64,000 bases of DNA, taken from contig NZ_MRBS01000002.1 in NCBI RefSeq assembly GCF_001922585.1, forward strand, positions 310,001 to 374,000. Reading direction: 5' to 3'. This DNA comes from Pantoea sp. 1.19 (GTDB taxonomy: Bacteria > Pseudomonadota > Gammaproteobacteria > Enterobacterales > Enterobacteriaceae). Below are positions 9,614 through 18,931 of the stretch, piece after piece. The notes under the pieces are model-generated. The model saw only the letters and a program-made list of their open reading frames with translations, ran no database searches and was not told where the DNA came from. Each line of letters opens with the position of its first letter. The stretch's first letter is position 1. Both the position numbers and the translations under genes were made by a program.

Positions 9614-10522
9614 ATGAACCAACATAATAAAAACGAGCGCGAAGTCGAAGATGACACCAGCACGCAGGAAGATGAAATTGAAGTCGACGAGGAGCAACTG
9701 CCCTCCGCCGCCGCGGCGGTGCATGAGCAGATTCGTCAGGATGGGCAGAAGGAGTTAGAGCGTGACGGGATGGCGCTGCTGTGGTCAGCCATAGCCGCCG
9801 GTCTGTCAATGGGCGCGTCGCTGATGGCGAAAGGCATTTTTTTAGCCAACCTTGAGGGGGTACCCGGCGCCTTCCTGCTGGAAAACCTTGGTTACACCTT
9901 TGGATTTATTATCGTGATTATGGCGCGCCAGCAGCTGTTTACGGAGAATACCGTCACGGCGGTGCTGCCGATTATGCACACGCCGAGCGCCGGAAATTTT
10001 CTGCTGCTAATGCGCCTGTGGGGGCTGGTGCTGCTCGGTAACCTGGTCGGCACCGCGCTGGCCGCGCTGGCCTTCACCTGGATGCCGATTTTTGATGAGG
10101 CGACGCGGGCGGCGTTTCATGACATCAGTATGAAGGTCATGGAAAATACCCCCGGCGAGATGTTCGCTAACGCCGTGGTCTCCGGCTGGATCATTGCCAC
10201 GATGGTGTGGATGTTTCCTTCAGCCGGATCCGCCAAGCTGGTGGTGATCATACTGATGACCTGGCTGGTCGCACTGGGCGATCTGGCGCATATCGTGGTG
10301 GGATCGGTGGAAGTGCTGTACCTGGTCTTTACCGGTGCTATCTCCTGGCAGGGGTTTCTCTGGCCGTTTGCGCTGCCGACTCTCGCAGGCAACATCGTTG
10401 GCGGTACCTTTATTTTTGCGCTGATAAGCCACGCGCAGATCCGCAGCGACCTGGGCGAAAAGGCGCGCGCCGAAGCGCAGGCCAAGGCGCGTCGCCGGGC
10501 AAAAAAAGAGCAGGCTGACTGA
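9614..10522 (+). CDS. yfdC: Formate/nitrite transporter family protein YfdC
   Basis: YfdC belongs to the FNT family of pentameric inner-membrane channels; its substrate is not established. The 302-residue product has a long acidic cytoplasmic N-terminus (about 1-55, rich in E, D and Q), then six membrane segments starting at SAIAAGLSMGASLMAKG. FNT-type features include GNLVGT and the helix-breaking repeat NIVGGTF. The C-terminal tail is strongly basic (KARAEAQAKARRRAKKEQ). It ends 88 bp before argW, the same neighbour order as in E. coli. A GGGG-type ribosome-binding site precedes the ATG. Confidence 0.92.
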   Translation: MNQHNKNEREVEDDTSTQEDEIEVDEEQLPSAAAAVHEQIRQDGQKELERDGMALLWSAIAAGLSMGASLMAKGIFLANLEGVPGAFLLENLGYTFGFIIVIMARQQLFTENTVTAVLPIMHTPSAGNFLLLMRLWGLVLLGNLVGTALAALAFTWMPIFDEATRAAFHDISMKVMENTPGEMFANAVVSGWIIATMVWMFPSAGSAKLVVIILMTWLVALGDLAHIVVGSVEVLYLVFTGAISWQGFLWPFALPTLAGNIVGGTFIFALISHAQIRSDLGEKARAEAQAKARRRAKKEQAD

Positions 10523-10610
10523 CGCACAGCGCCGCACTTGCTGGCGGATTGCGCAGTCAGTCTGCTAAGCGCTTAATTTTAATCCCGGCGGCTGCTATAC
10601 TGCCGCCGCT

Positions 10611-10685
10611 GTCTCCTTAGTTAAATGGATATAACGAGCCCCTCCTAAGGGCTAGTTGCAGGTTCGATTCCTGCAGGGGACACCA
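10611..10685 (+). tRNA. argW: tRNA-Arg (anticodon CCT), argW
   Basis: The 75-nt sequence folds as a cloverleaf with acceptor stem GTCTCCT/AGGGGAC (one T-G wobble), anticodon CCT in the loop CTCCTAA, T-arm GCAGGTTCGATTCCTGC and an encoded CCA. It is nearly identical to E. coli argW. A sigma-70 -10 element TATACT lies at 10596-10601. This tRNA decodes the rare codon AGG and is a frequent integration site for phages and islands. Confidence 0.97.
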
Positions 10686-11636
10686 TATACACGTCCTGAC
10701 GTGCAGGCAGCAGAGTGCACCGACAGACGGGCCTGGCAGGCACACCCGTTATGCCATCCGCTTTAGTACGTGGCCTGTCGTCATCCTCCCCCCATCGATA
10801 CCTTATCTCCCAGCCCGCCGCTGGTTCAGCGGGATCGTCACTCCGATACATCACGGTTTTTTCTGGCGGCTGCCGATGGACAGCCCGCGTTTCCGAAGGT
10901 CATCACTGCCGCTTACCGGCTGATTCGCGACCGCAGGGTGGTGCTCAGGGTACATGTCTGGTGAAGAGTGAGACCGCTTCGTGGCCGGAGAAATAAGCAG
11001 CTGCGCACGTTGGCTGACCGGACCGTCGGCGGCAGGGCCGCACATGATGAGGCCCCGCTCCCCCGCGCATGACCAGTTGGCCGCATCAGGGTAAATCGCA
11101 CTTTATCATCTCAGCGGTAGCCTGCGCCCCAGGGGGCGCCGCGCGGCGGTGCCACCGCACGGTGGCGAGCGCCAGTTCATCCCGCTTCGGCCGCGTCCTC
11201 CAGCCCGGCGATCAACGATTGGCGTTACCTGCCCGATACCCGCTCAGCGCATACTCTGCCTCTACCGTGCGGATACCGCGGTGTAACATGGCGCAAGCGC
11301 GCGTTGAGTATTTTCCGCTTGTGAGGGCTTTCTCTGCGCCGGCAGCGATGGCTATCGTGCTGTGGCAATAGCGCCGCTGGCCGCATCACTATCATTCGAT
11401 TTGCGCTGCGCTATGTCCGTGTCGGGAGTGGCAGAACAGGATGAAAGTGGATATCGAACTGCGTACTGGCTTCGGCAGGCTTTCTATGTCGCGTTCATTT
11501 AACTTGCAGCGATGCTCTCCCTGCTACACTTGCGACATCACAGGTGCCAGGGTAAGGCGAATACCTCACGAAGAATGCTATCCGTTGGTTGTTTTCTTTC
11601 ACTGTCATTGACACACAATAAAGAAGGCCTCTTATT
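10686..11636. other. Gene-free stretch after argW
   Basis: About 950 bp without a convincing gene on either strand. The short open frames present lack ribosome-binding sites and recognisable domains, and I found no second copy of the argW 3' end that would mark an intact integrated element. A sigma-S-like -10 (CTACACT at 11524-11530) lies about 110 bp before the HdeD-like gene. The stretch may be the scar of a lost insertion. Confidence 0.5.
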
Positions 11637-12209
11637 ATGCTCAATTTAGATCGTAACAGCTTGCCAGAACTGGACAGCATGCTGCTAAAAAAACAGCGTG
11701 TCCCGCTAAAGATTATCGCTTTTATTCTGTTGATTGGCGGCATTTTTTGCCTGATGAACCCTTTCGTTTCAGGGATTGTACTGAGCAGCCTGGTGGGTGT
11801 GATATTTATTCTCAGTGGGATAAGCCTGGCGTTCGTGATGTTCAATAATCGTAACGGTAATTTCTGGCCGGTGTTAGCCGCGATCGTTATGGCGGCGGCT
11901 TACGTCATCATAGGTTATGTATTTATGACTAATCCGGCGGTGGGTATTTTCACCCTGTCGGTCATTCTGGCCGCGCTGTTTGCCGTCGCCGGGGTCATTC
12001 GCCTGAGCGCCGGATTGAAGATGCGCGGTATCCATAACGGCTGGCTACAGAGTGTTATTGGTGTGCTTGATTTGATTATCGCGGTGATGTTTATTACTGC
12101 CGGGCCGGTAGCGTCTGTCACCCTGGTGACCACCATTGTCGGCATCGAAATGCTGTTTAGCGCGTTCGCCTGTTTCCAGCTGGCGCAGTTTCTGAAAAGT
12201 CAGGTTTAA
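11637..12209 (+). CDS. HdeD-family (DUF308) inner-membrane protein
   Basis: The 190-residue product is almost entirely hydrophobic with six predicted membrane helices in three similar hairpins, the pattern of the HdeD/DUF308 family. HdeD in E. coli belongs to the acid-resistance island and helps acid survival at high cell density; its mechanism is unclear. Here there are no hdeA, hdeB or gad genes nearby, so an acid-stress role is only inferred from family. The charged N-terminus (MLNLDRNSLPELDSMLLKKQ) is followed by helix one (IIAFILLIGGIFCLMNPF). An AAGAAGG ribosome-binding site precedes the ATG. It stands alone. Confidence 0.75.
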   Translation: MLNLDRNSLPELDSMLLKKQRVPLKIIAFILLIGGIFCLMNPFVSGIVLSSLVGVIFILSGISLAFVMFNNRNGNFWPVLAAIVMAAAYVIIGYVFMTNPAVGIFTLSVILAALFAVAGVIRLSAGLKMRGIHNGWLQSVIGVLDLIIAVMFITAGPVASVTLVTTIVGIEMLFSAFACFQLAQFLKSQV

Positions 12210-12509
12210 CCGATCGCGTCTCTGCGCAGAGGGCGATTCGTTTTGACAGGATGACGGGGCGTGAACTGGACTCCGTCGTCGATGGCTTCCATCATCCGAT
12301 TGGCTGCGCCGTGGATACCGGCTGACTGCAGCGGCCGTTCATCGTTATTATCCCCCTCCCGGCGGTGGAGAGTAAGAGCATGGGTAACCGCGTCGTGTGA
12401 CATGCGGCTGTCAGAATACCGGGGTGTCCTGCAGCCGGTAAGATCGCGAGCGCGGTTTCGTTCCGTCAGCCGGGCTCTGCGCCCGGCTGATTATCCCGCC
12501 CCGCAATGA
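12210..12509. other. Intergenic region, no gene recognised
   Basis: Three hundred bases between the convergent HdeD-like gene and the MFS gene. An open frame at 12261-12509 has low-complexity, unfamiliar coding potential and no family resemblance. No clear terminator with a T-tract was seen. Confidence 0.4.
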
Positions 12510-13826
12510 TTACCACAACGCCGCCATCGCCGCGCGCGGAGGGTGCTGCACGCGCCTCTCTGGCTGCAGCAGCAGCATCGCCAGCATGCTGACAAGCGCC
12601 ACACCGCCGGTGACGGTAAACATCGCGCCATAGCCATAATACTGCGCCAGCCAGCCGCACAGCATCGGTGCTATCACCGCCGACAGATTCGCCACCGCCA
12701 GCGTCATGCCACTGTAGGCCCCGACGGAGGACTTCGGCGTGACGTCAATCACCACCGACCAGTAAACGTTATTCACCAGCGCATTCAGCGCATTTCCCAG
12801 CGTCATCAGGGCGATAATGCCGGCCGCCGAGTGTACCCACGGGATCGCCATAAAACAGCAGGCGGTGGCCAGCAGCGCGGAGGCGGCAAAGCAGTTGCGG
12901 GCCAGCCGCAGGTTGTTAAACCGCGAGAGCAGAAAATCCGCAATGCGCCCGCCCAGCAGCACGGTGACGCAGGCGCCGCTCCAGGGGATCATCGCTACGT
13001 ACCACAGCGAATGCAGATCGTAATGAAAGCTGTCCTGTAAATACTTCGGCAGCCAGGTGACCAGCGTAAAGGTGATATAGAGGAAGCTAAAGTAGCCCAG
13101 CGCGTTACACACCAGCGTGCGGCTGGTGAAAAAGCGCCACCACGGCAGGGGCTCGCCGCCCTCTTCGCGCTGCTGCTGCCCCCGAAGGATCAGCTGGCGC
13201 TCCGCGGCGTTCACGCGCGGATGCTGATGCGGCGTATCGGTAAAATAGCGCGCGAACAGCAGCATCGCCAGCAGCGACAGCGCCCCCAGCAGCATAAACA
13301 TCATCCGCCAGTCGTTGGTCAGCAGCAGCAGGCCTACCGCAATCGGCGCGGTCAGCAGCGAGCCAATCTGCGTACTGAGCAAGCCGATGCCCAGCGCCGT
13401 GCCGCGTTCGTTATCGGGCGCCCAGTGGGCGATACTTTTGTTCATTAGCGCATAAGCCGGCCCTTCGCTAAAACCGAACAGGATCCGCAGCGCGGCGAAG
13501 CCCATAATCGCCGAGCCACCAAACAGGGCCGCACCCAGCTCACCGGCCCAGGCAGTGGCGATCTCCAGCAGTGACCAGAGGATCCCCGCGGCCAGCCACA
13601 CCTTTTTGGTCCCCAGACGATCGGCAAGGAAGCCGCCGCACAGCGAGCCAAACAGATAGCCGAAACCGAAATAGCCGAGCACCGCACCGAGCTGAACCTT
13701 ATTGAAGTGAAATTCGTTGCTGATGGCGGTCGCGGCAAAAGAGAGCGCGCCGCGATCGATATAGTTGATGAGTGCAATCAGAAACAGCAGCGAGAAGATG
13801 CTGTAGCGGGTGGAAGAGGCTTTCAT
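12510..13826 (-). CDS. MFS transporter, anion:cation symporter type
   Basis: A 438-residue, 12-helix major facilitator. The N-terminal sequence YSIFSLLFLIALINYIDRGALSFA carries the NYxDR motif typical of the anion:cation symporter family (hexuronate, galactonate, glucarate and related organic-acid carriers). The inter-helix motif G(F)LADRLGTKKV lies between helices 2 and 3, and FGFSEGPAYALMNKSIAHWAPDNERGTALG matches the family's helix 4-5 loop. The substrate cannot be read from sequence; a sugar acid or other carboxylate is the best guess. No catabolic genes flank it. It lies on the same strand as the POT transporter, 151 bp downstream of it. Confidence 0.8.
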   Translation of the reverse strand: MKASSTRYSIFSLLFLIALINYIDRGALSFAATAISNEFHFNKVQLGAVLGYFGFGYLFGSLCGGFLADRLGTKKVWLAAGILWSLLEIATAWAGELGAALFGGSAIMGFAALRILFGFSEGPAYALMNKSIAHWAPDNERGTALGIGLLSTQIGSLLTAPIAVGLLLLTNDWRMMFMLLGALSLLAMLLFARYFTDTPHQHPRVNAAERQLILRGQQQREEGGEPLPWWRFFTSRTLVCNALGYFSFLYITFTLVTWLPKYLQDSFHYDLHSLWYVAMIPWSGACVTVLLGGRIADFLLSRFNNLRLARNCFAASALLATACCFMAIPWVHSAAGIIALMTLGNALNALVNNVYWSVVIDVTPKSSVGAYSGMTLAVANLSAVIAPMLCGWLAQYYGYGAMFTVTGGVALVSMLAMLLLQPERRVQHPPRAAMAALW

Positions 13827-13977
13827 GGCACAGCTCCTGAAAAAACAACGTGCAGGTTGTTAAGCAAGAGCGGTGCCAGAACGTAAAGCGGTGGGCTGCG
13901 CGCCTCTGCGCTCCCCGGCCGCGCCGCGCTGCACCAGCACGGCGCGCCAGTGACCGGTTAGCGTGCAGCGGCGCGAC

Positions 13978-15531
13978 TCAGGCGGCTGCCTGAGACCCCG
14001 GGGCTTCACCGCTTTTGGCATTGGCCAACATTCGCCGCACCGGGACAATCAGGACGGTCAGCACCGCCGCGCAAATCAGCAGGGCGATGGCGCAGCGGGC
14101 AAACAGATCGGGCAGCAGTTCAAGCTGATCTGCCTTAACGTGGCCGCCAATCAGGCCCGCCGCGAGATTCCCCAGCGCGCTGGCGCAAAACCACAGTCCC
14201 ATCATCTGACCGCGCATTTTTTCCGGCGCCAGCAGGGTCATGGTCGCAAGACCAATCGGGCTGAGGCACAGTTCACCCAGCGTCAGCATCAGGATGCTGC
14301 CTATCAGCCACAGCGGTGATACCGCGGCTCCCCCCCCGGCCAGTACGCCCTGCGCGGCCAGCATCATCAGACCAAAGCCCGCCGCGGCAAACAGCACGCC
14401 GATGGTGAACTTGGCGATACTGCCCGGACGAATGTGATGGCGGGCAAGCCACGGCCACGCCCAGCTAAACAGCGGCGCCAGCAGGATGATAAACAGCGCG
14501 TTGACCGACTGAAACCACACGGCCGGGATCTCAAAGCCGCCCAGCATTCGGTTGGTATAATCGTTCGCAAACAAGTTAAAAGAGGTCGGCTTCTGCTCAA
14601 AGGCCGACCAGAAGAAGGCAGCAGCGATCAGCAGGATAAAACAGACCAGCAGCCGGGCGCGCTCGCGGCGCGTCAGTCCGGCAAAGACAAACAGCCAGAT
14701 AAAATAGATAGCCACCGCGGCAGCAATGACGTACACCAGTGCGCCAGCCACCACTACGGGATTGAAAACGACCATGCCACGGGCAATCAGTACCACCAGC
14801 GCCGCCAGGCCCAGCGCCAGCGCCAGCAGCCAGCCGGCGACGCCGCGGCGCTTCACCACCGGGCTGTTCCAGGTGGAATCGAGCCCCACTTCCGCGTCAT
14901 AGCGCCGCATCGAGGGCACGGCCACCAGGCGGAAGATGATCAGCGCAATTAACATGCCGATCCCGCCAATCCCAAAGCCCCAGTGCCAGCCGTGCGTTTT
15001 CACCAGCCAGCCGGAGAGCAGCGGCGCAATGAACGACCCCAGGTTAATCCCCATATAAAACAGGGAAAAGCCTCCGTCTCGGCGGGAATCCCCCTGTTTG
15101 TACAGGGTGCCTACCATCACCGAAATGCAGGTTTTAAACAGCCCGGAGCCGAGGACGATAAACATCAACCCGATAAAGAACAGCGTATTGCCCAGCAGTG
15201 CAGACAGTGCAATTGAGAGGTGGCCGAGGGCAATCAACAGTGAACCGTACCAGACGGCGCGCTGCTGCCCGAGCCAGTTATCAGCCAGCCAGCCGCCCGG
15301 CAGGGCCGCAAGGTACATGGAGCCGGCAAAGATTCCGACGATAGCTGAGGCGTTTTCACGGGCCAATCCCATACCGCCATCGTAAACAGTGGCGGCCATA
15401 AACAAAATCAGCAGCGGACGGATGCCGTAAAAGGAGAAGCGCTCCCACATTTCGGTAAAAAACAGTGCCCCAAGAGGATAGGGGTGCCCGAGGAAGGTTC
15501 GGCTCTCGCGGTGTTTGGCAGAGGACTGCAT
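13978..15531 (-). CDS. POT/PTR family proton-dependent oligopeptide transporter
   Basis: A 517-residue proton-coupled di/tripeptide importer of the POT (PTR2) family. It contains the helix 1 motif ExxER within TEMWERFSFYGIRPLLILFM, the PTR2 signature GLFKTCISVMVGTLY, and FFWSAFEQKPTSFNLFA in the C-terminal half, where the E-Q pair lines the peptide site. The ATG at 15531 is preceded by AGGAGA at good spacing; an upstream start at 15576 would add 15 unconserved residues. It resembles the DtpA/DtpB group, but I cannot assign the orthologue. No peptidase gene lies beside it. Confidence 0.85.
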   Translation of the reverse strand: MQSSAKHRESRTFLGHPYPLGALFFTEMWERFSFYGIRPLLILFMAATVYDGGMGLARENASAIVGIFAGSMYLAALPGGWLADNWLGQQRAVWYGSLLIALGHLSIALSALLGNTLFFIGLMFIVLGSGLFKTCISVMVGTLYKQGDSRRDGGFSLFYMGINLGSFIAPLLSGWLVKTHGWHWGFGIGGIGMLIALIIFRLVAVPSMRRYDAEVGLDSTWNSPVVKRRGVAGWLLALALGLAALVVLIARGMVVFNPVVVAGALVYVIAAAVAIYFIWLFVFAGLTRRERARLLVCFILLIAAAFFWSAFEQKPTSFNLFANDYTNRMLGGFEIPAVWFQSVNALFIILLAPLFSWAWPWLARHHIRPGSIAKFTIGVLFAAAGFGLMMLAAQGVLAGGGAAVSPLWLIGSILMLTLGELCLSPIGLATMTLLAPEKMRGQMMGLWFCASALGNLAAGLIGGHVKADQLELLPDLFARCAIALLICAAVLTVLIVPVRRMLANAKSGEAPGSQAAA

Positions 15532-16438
15532 AGATTCTCCTGAAAAAGGGGATTGTCTGTATTCGGGATATGTCACCGTCCTGCGCAGGATGGCGAATTT
15601 TTACGTATTTTCTTAACCACTCGGGAATAGATGCATGCTTTTAAACTGTAAAAACATAAAACTCAAGATGAAAAAGACACATATGAGGGATTAGTTAGAT
15701 TTTTTACCCAAGAAAAATGAAAATAGCGCGCGGATAGTGTAAGAGTGATGTCACGGCGGATCCCCTGCCCTGTCGGCCTCTCCTGCCCGAAGCGTTGGGA
15801 TCCGCGACGCGGCGCGCCGGTGCCCTGACGGCCCGCGCCGCAGGCGGGTGGACAGCCACCGTCTCGCCGGCCCGGTTTGGCACACCCGCCGGTTTCCCGG
15901 CCGCTTCGGCGGTACAGGCGAAGCCGCGCCGCAGCACGCTGATTAACGGGCCCGGCAGGCTCAGGTTGAAGTGTTGCGGAGAAGCGCCATTGTGTATGTT
16001 AAACCCGCCGCGGCGCCGCAGCGTTTGCCGCAGGGGCGTCTGACTCCGCGCGGCTGTCCGACCGGCCAGCCACATCACCGATCGCGCTCAGCGTTATCCG
16101 CACGCGAAGCGGCGCGCCATGTTTATCCGCCGCCAGCGGCAGCGGCCTGGTGGAACAACGGCCCCTGAACGCTGGCGGTATCGACCAGGCTGCGCCGCCA
16201 GGGCGGGCGCAGCGCGATAAGCCAGCCGCATTTGCTCCCCTGCCCGCCCCGGGGCATCCCGCCTCATCAACGTACGATGCCGACGCCCGCGACGCGGCGA
16301 TGCAGCCCTGCGCGTCGGCAACCGCCAGGCAGCCCTCTGCCGGGCCGCGCGGCAGGTGCTGAGGATTGTTCTGGCCAGGGAGCGCTGCGGGGCTACGGTT
16401 GCGTTCAGCCCGGGCTTTCCTGAAGGTGATGCCCACCA
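15532..16438. other. Long intergenic stretch, probably decayed coding DNA
   Basis: About 900 bp between the POT gene and the AraC regulator without an intact gene. The first ~200 bp are AT-rich and likely hold the POT promoter. From about 15740 to 16440 the DNA is very GC-rich, and overlapping open frames on the minus strand contain protein-like fragments (for example CLAVADAQGCIAAS and PLAADKHGAPLRVRITLSA) in shifting frames. This suggests a decayed gene, but I cannot name the family. Confidence 0.4.
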
Positions 16439-17356
16439 CTACCCGCTATCACCCGCCCGGCATGAGCGGGTAGCGGTGGGCGGTGAACCCGCTTCACCGG
16501 CGCGCAGACGGGAGGGCGGGACGCCGTGCTGCAGGCGAAAGCGGTGGCTGAAATGGCTGGCCGAGCTAAAACCGCAAAGCAGGGCAATCTCAGTCAGCGG
16601 CAGCCGGCTGTTACGCAGCAGATCCCCGGCCCGCACCATCCGGCGCTGCATGACATACTGATGAGGCGCAATGTGCATACTGTGGCGAAACATCCGCGCA
16701 AAGTGATATTCGCTCAGCCCGGCGCGATCGGCGAGCGATTTTAACGTCAGCGGTTCGGCAAGATGATCATCAATCCACGCGATGATTTGACGCTGTATCG
16801 CCGGCGCCAGCCCACCGCGCACCGCCGGCAGCCGCCACTGCACGCTGCTGTAATGCTGAAGCAGATGAATCAGGAGCAGCGAGGCCGCACTGCTGAGCAT
16901 CAGCTGGCTGGCCTGCTGCTGCCAGTCTGCGCTGAGCAAAAACTGGCGATAGAGCTGCGTGATACGATCATCTTCCGCAAAGATGCGCTCCTCGAGGGTG
17001 ACCGAGCGCGGACTGCGATCCCAGATTTTCTCCGCCAGGTCGCGCAGGTGCGCATCGGTGCAGTACAGGTGCACAAACGTAAAAGCTCCGCGGATATCCC
17101 AGCTGGATTCACTCTCCGCCGGCATCAGGCAGAACCGGTCAGTGCCGCCGCCGTTTTTCCAGCCTCCGGGGGTGCGATGCCAGGTATGCTGCCCCTGATG
17201 GGTATAAAGGCTCAGCGTGTGGTGGTCGCACAGCTGGGTGACGCGGTCGCACTCATTGGACCAGGCCGCGAGCTGAATGTCGGCCGCTAAAGCCACGCTG
17301 TTATGCAGGCGGGCGCGGTGCCGCTGTAAGGTGTCAAAAGCCTGATAGGTTTTCAT
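16439..17356 (-). CDS. AraC-family transcriptional regulator
   Basis: A 305-residue regulator with an N-terminal cupin-like sensing domain (about 1-190) and a C-terminal double helix-turn-helix (about 200-300). The first helix-turn-helix is LTLKSLADRAGLSEYHFARMF; the second, LTEIALLCGFSSASHFSHRFRLQHGVPPS, is the AraC/XylS signature. I chose the ATG at 17356 (MKTYQAFDTLQRH); the frame extends upstream to 17608 but would overlap the divergent transporter gene. It is divergent from the DMT exporter across 180 bp and is a likely regulator of it, which is inference from layout. Confidence 0.85.
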   Translation of the reverse strand: MKTYQAFDTLQRHRARLHNSVALAADIQLAAWSNECDRVTQLCDHHTLSLYTHQGQHTWHRTPGGWKNGGGTDRFCLMPAESESSWDIRGAFTFVHLYCTDAHLRDLAEKIWDRSPRSVTLEERIFAEDDRITQLYRQFLLSADWQQQASQLMLSSAASLLLIHLLQHYSSVQWRLPAVRGGLAPAIQRQIIAWIDDHLAEPLTLKSLADRAGLSEYHFARMFRHSMHIAPHQYVMQRRMVRAGDLLRNSRLPLTEIALLCGFSSASHFSHRFRLQHGVPPSRLRAGEAGSPPTATRSCRAGDSG

Positions 17357-17536
17357 GGTTTCTGCAGTGATTATCCTTTGACAGTGAGTGTACGAATCTC
17401 CGCCGCCCACCGCCAGCGCCGCCCCCCGCCGCCGAAAAAAAAACCGCAAGAATATGCAAGCCACCGCAGCCGGCTGAAAGCCAGCGCGCTCGCCGGCGGG
17501 CATACTGCCGCCTATTAACACATCGGGAGAATTCGC

Positions 17537-18439
17537 ATGAATACGCTGCTGTATATGGTGGTCGTGGTTATTTGGGGGACCACCTGGCTGGCGATCGGTC
17601 TGCAGCAAGGGGAAGCCGCGGTGACCGTCGCGATATTTTGGCGCTTTTTACTGGCCAGCGTGACGCTGCTGCTGGTGCTGAGGATCCTCGGCAAGCTGCA
17701 GCGGCTCGGCTGGCGCGATCAGGGATACTGTTTGCTTCAGGGTTGCTGCGTCTTCGGTTTTAACTTCGTCTGTTTTTATCAGGCCGCCGCCTGGATGCCG
17801 GCCGGCCTCGAGTCGGTGATCTTTTCAATGGCGGTGCTGTTTAATGCCCTGAATAACTGGCTGTGCTTTCACCAGCGCCCTCCGCGCCGCCTGCTGCCGG
17901 CGTCACTGCTTGGTCTTTGCGGTATGCTCGCGCTGTTCTGGCCGACGCTCACCGCAAGCCAGCTCAACGGCGGCTGGCTGATTGGGATCGGGCTGAGCCT
18001 GCTGGGCACCTGGGGATTTTCCCTCGGCAATATGCTTAGCCAGCGTCATCAGCGTCACGGCCTGGACGTGCTGTCAACCAACGGCTGGGCGATGGCATGG
18101 GGGTGTGCGGTAATGGGGCTGCTCAGCCTGATCCGCGGTGAGGACTTCTTACCGGCGGTGTCCCTGCGCTGGCTGGGCGCGCTGCTGTGGCTGGCGATCC
18201 CCGGCTCGGTGATCGCTTTCGGCGCCTACTTTAGCCTGCTGGGACGCATCGGTGCCGCCCGGGCGGCCTACAGCACGCTGCTGTTTCCGCTGGTGGCTCT
18301 GGGGCTGTCAACCTTATGGGAAGGCTATGTCTGGCACCGCCATGCGGTACTGGGGCTGGGGCTGATCTTGCTGGGAAACCTGGTGATGTTTTATCGCCCG
18401 GCCACGTCACGTACTGCCGCGGGCGCCGCCGCCCAATAG
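17537..18439 (+). CDS. EamA/DMT-superfamily exporter
   Basis: A 300-residue protein with ten predicted membrane helices in two EamA repeats (about 1-135 and 145-290). It starts MNTLLYMVVVVIWGTTWLAIGLQ, the WGxxW(L)A hallmark of the drug/metabolite transporter family. Second-repeat features include LLGTWGFSLGNMLSQR and AIPGSVIAFGAYFSLLGRIGAARAAY. Members export amino acids, purines or toxic metabolites; the substrate here is unknown. GGGAGAATTCGC provides the ribosome-binding site. The divergent AraC-type gene probably controls it. Confidence 0.82.
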   Translation: MNTLLYMVVVVIWGTTWLAIGLQQGEAAVTVAIFWRFLLASVTLLLVLRILGKLQRLGWRDQGYCLLQGCCVFGFNFVCFYQAAAWMPAGLESVIFSMAVLFNALNNWLCFHQRPPRRLLPASLLGLCGMLALFWPTLTASQLNGGWLIGIGLSLLGTWGFSLGNMLSQRHQRHGLDVLSTNGWAMAWGCAVMGLLSLIRGEDFLPAVSLRWLGALLWLAIPGSVIAFGAYFSLLGRIGAARAAYSTLLFPLVALGLSTLWEGYVWHRHAVLGLGLILLGNLVMFYRPATSRTAAGAAAQ

Positions 18440-18692
18440 CGCTCGTCAGCCGCTGCGCCCGGGCCCCTTCCCGTGATTTCCGTTCGGGAAGGGGGGATGC
18501 GTAAATTTTCGGAGAATTCTATTTGCCATTGACAGAAACTCGCCTTTTTCTTATTTTGTTTATCAGGATAAGATAAAAAAACCGCCACAGAAATATTTTG
18601 AAATACTGATTATCATATCTCTACACTGACCGCATTATTTCTCCACCTTTAGCCGGTACTTTGTCCGTATCGAAAAGGCCGGAGTCGTAACC

Positions 18693-18833
18693 ATGCAAAA
18701 AATAATTAAATGTTCCTCACTACTGGCGGTCGTCCTCATGCTGAATGGCTGTATCATCGATGGCGGTCACCACCGCGGTGGCGGCTGGGGTGGACACGGC
18801 TGGGGCCACCACCACCATCATGGATACCGCTAA
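18693..18833 (+). CDS. Tiny His/Gly-rich lipoprotein (46 aa)
   Basis: A small gene that is easy to miss. The ATG at 18693 is preceded by GGAG at suitable spacing and encodes 46 residues. Residues 1-20 form a lipoprotein signal (MQKIIKCSSLLAVVLMLNGC) with lipobox LNGC and the acylated cysteine at position 20. The mature part is only 27 residues, made of G, H, W and R with an HHHHH run near the end. Histidine-rich composition suggests metal binding, but no function is known to me. An AT-rich promoter-like region lies upstream, and a bidirectional terminator lies downstream. Confidence 0.75.
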   Translation: MQKIIKCSSLLAVVLMLNGCIIDGGHHRGGGWGGHGWGHHHHHGYR

Positions 18834-18886
18834 TTTTGTGGGCAAAGCCTGTACACAGCAATATAAAAATGAATAAAAATCACTCA

Positions 18887-18921
18887 TAAAAAAGCGGAGA
18901 AACTCTCCGCTTTTTCTTTTT
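18887..18921. terminator. Bidirectional terminator between two lipoprotein genes
   Basis: Perfect 8-bp stem AGCGGAGA/TCTCCGCT with an AAC loop, an A-run before it and a long T-run after it, so it can terminate transcription from both sides. It separates the tiny lipoprotein from the convergent lipoprotein gene. Confidence 0.88.
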
Positions 18922-18931
18922 TTAAGATTCA

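Noticed and set aside
11069-11371. 100-codon plus-strand open frame in the argW-distal region
   Set aside because: No ribosome-binding site, unusual composition and no recognisable motif.
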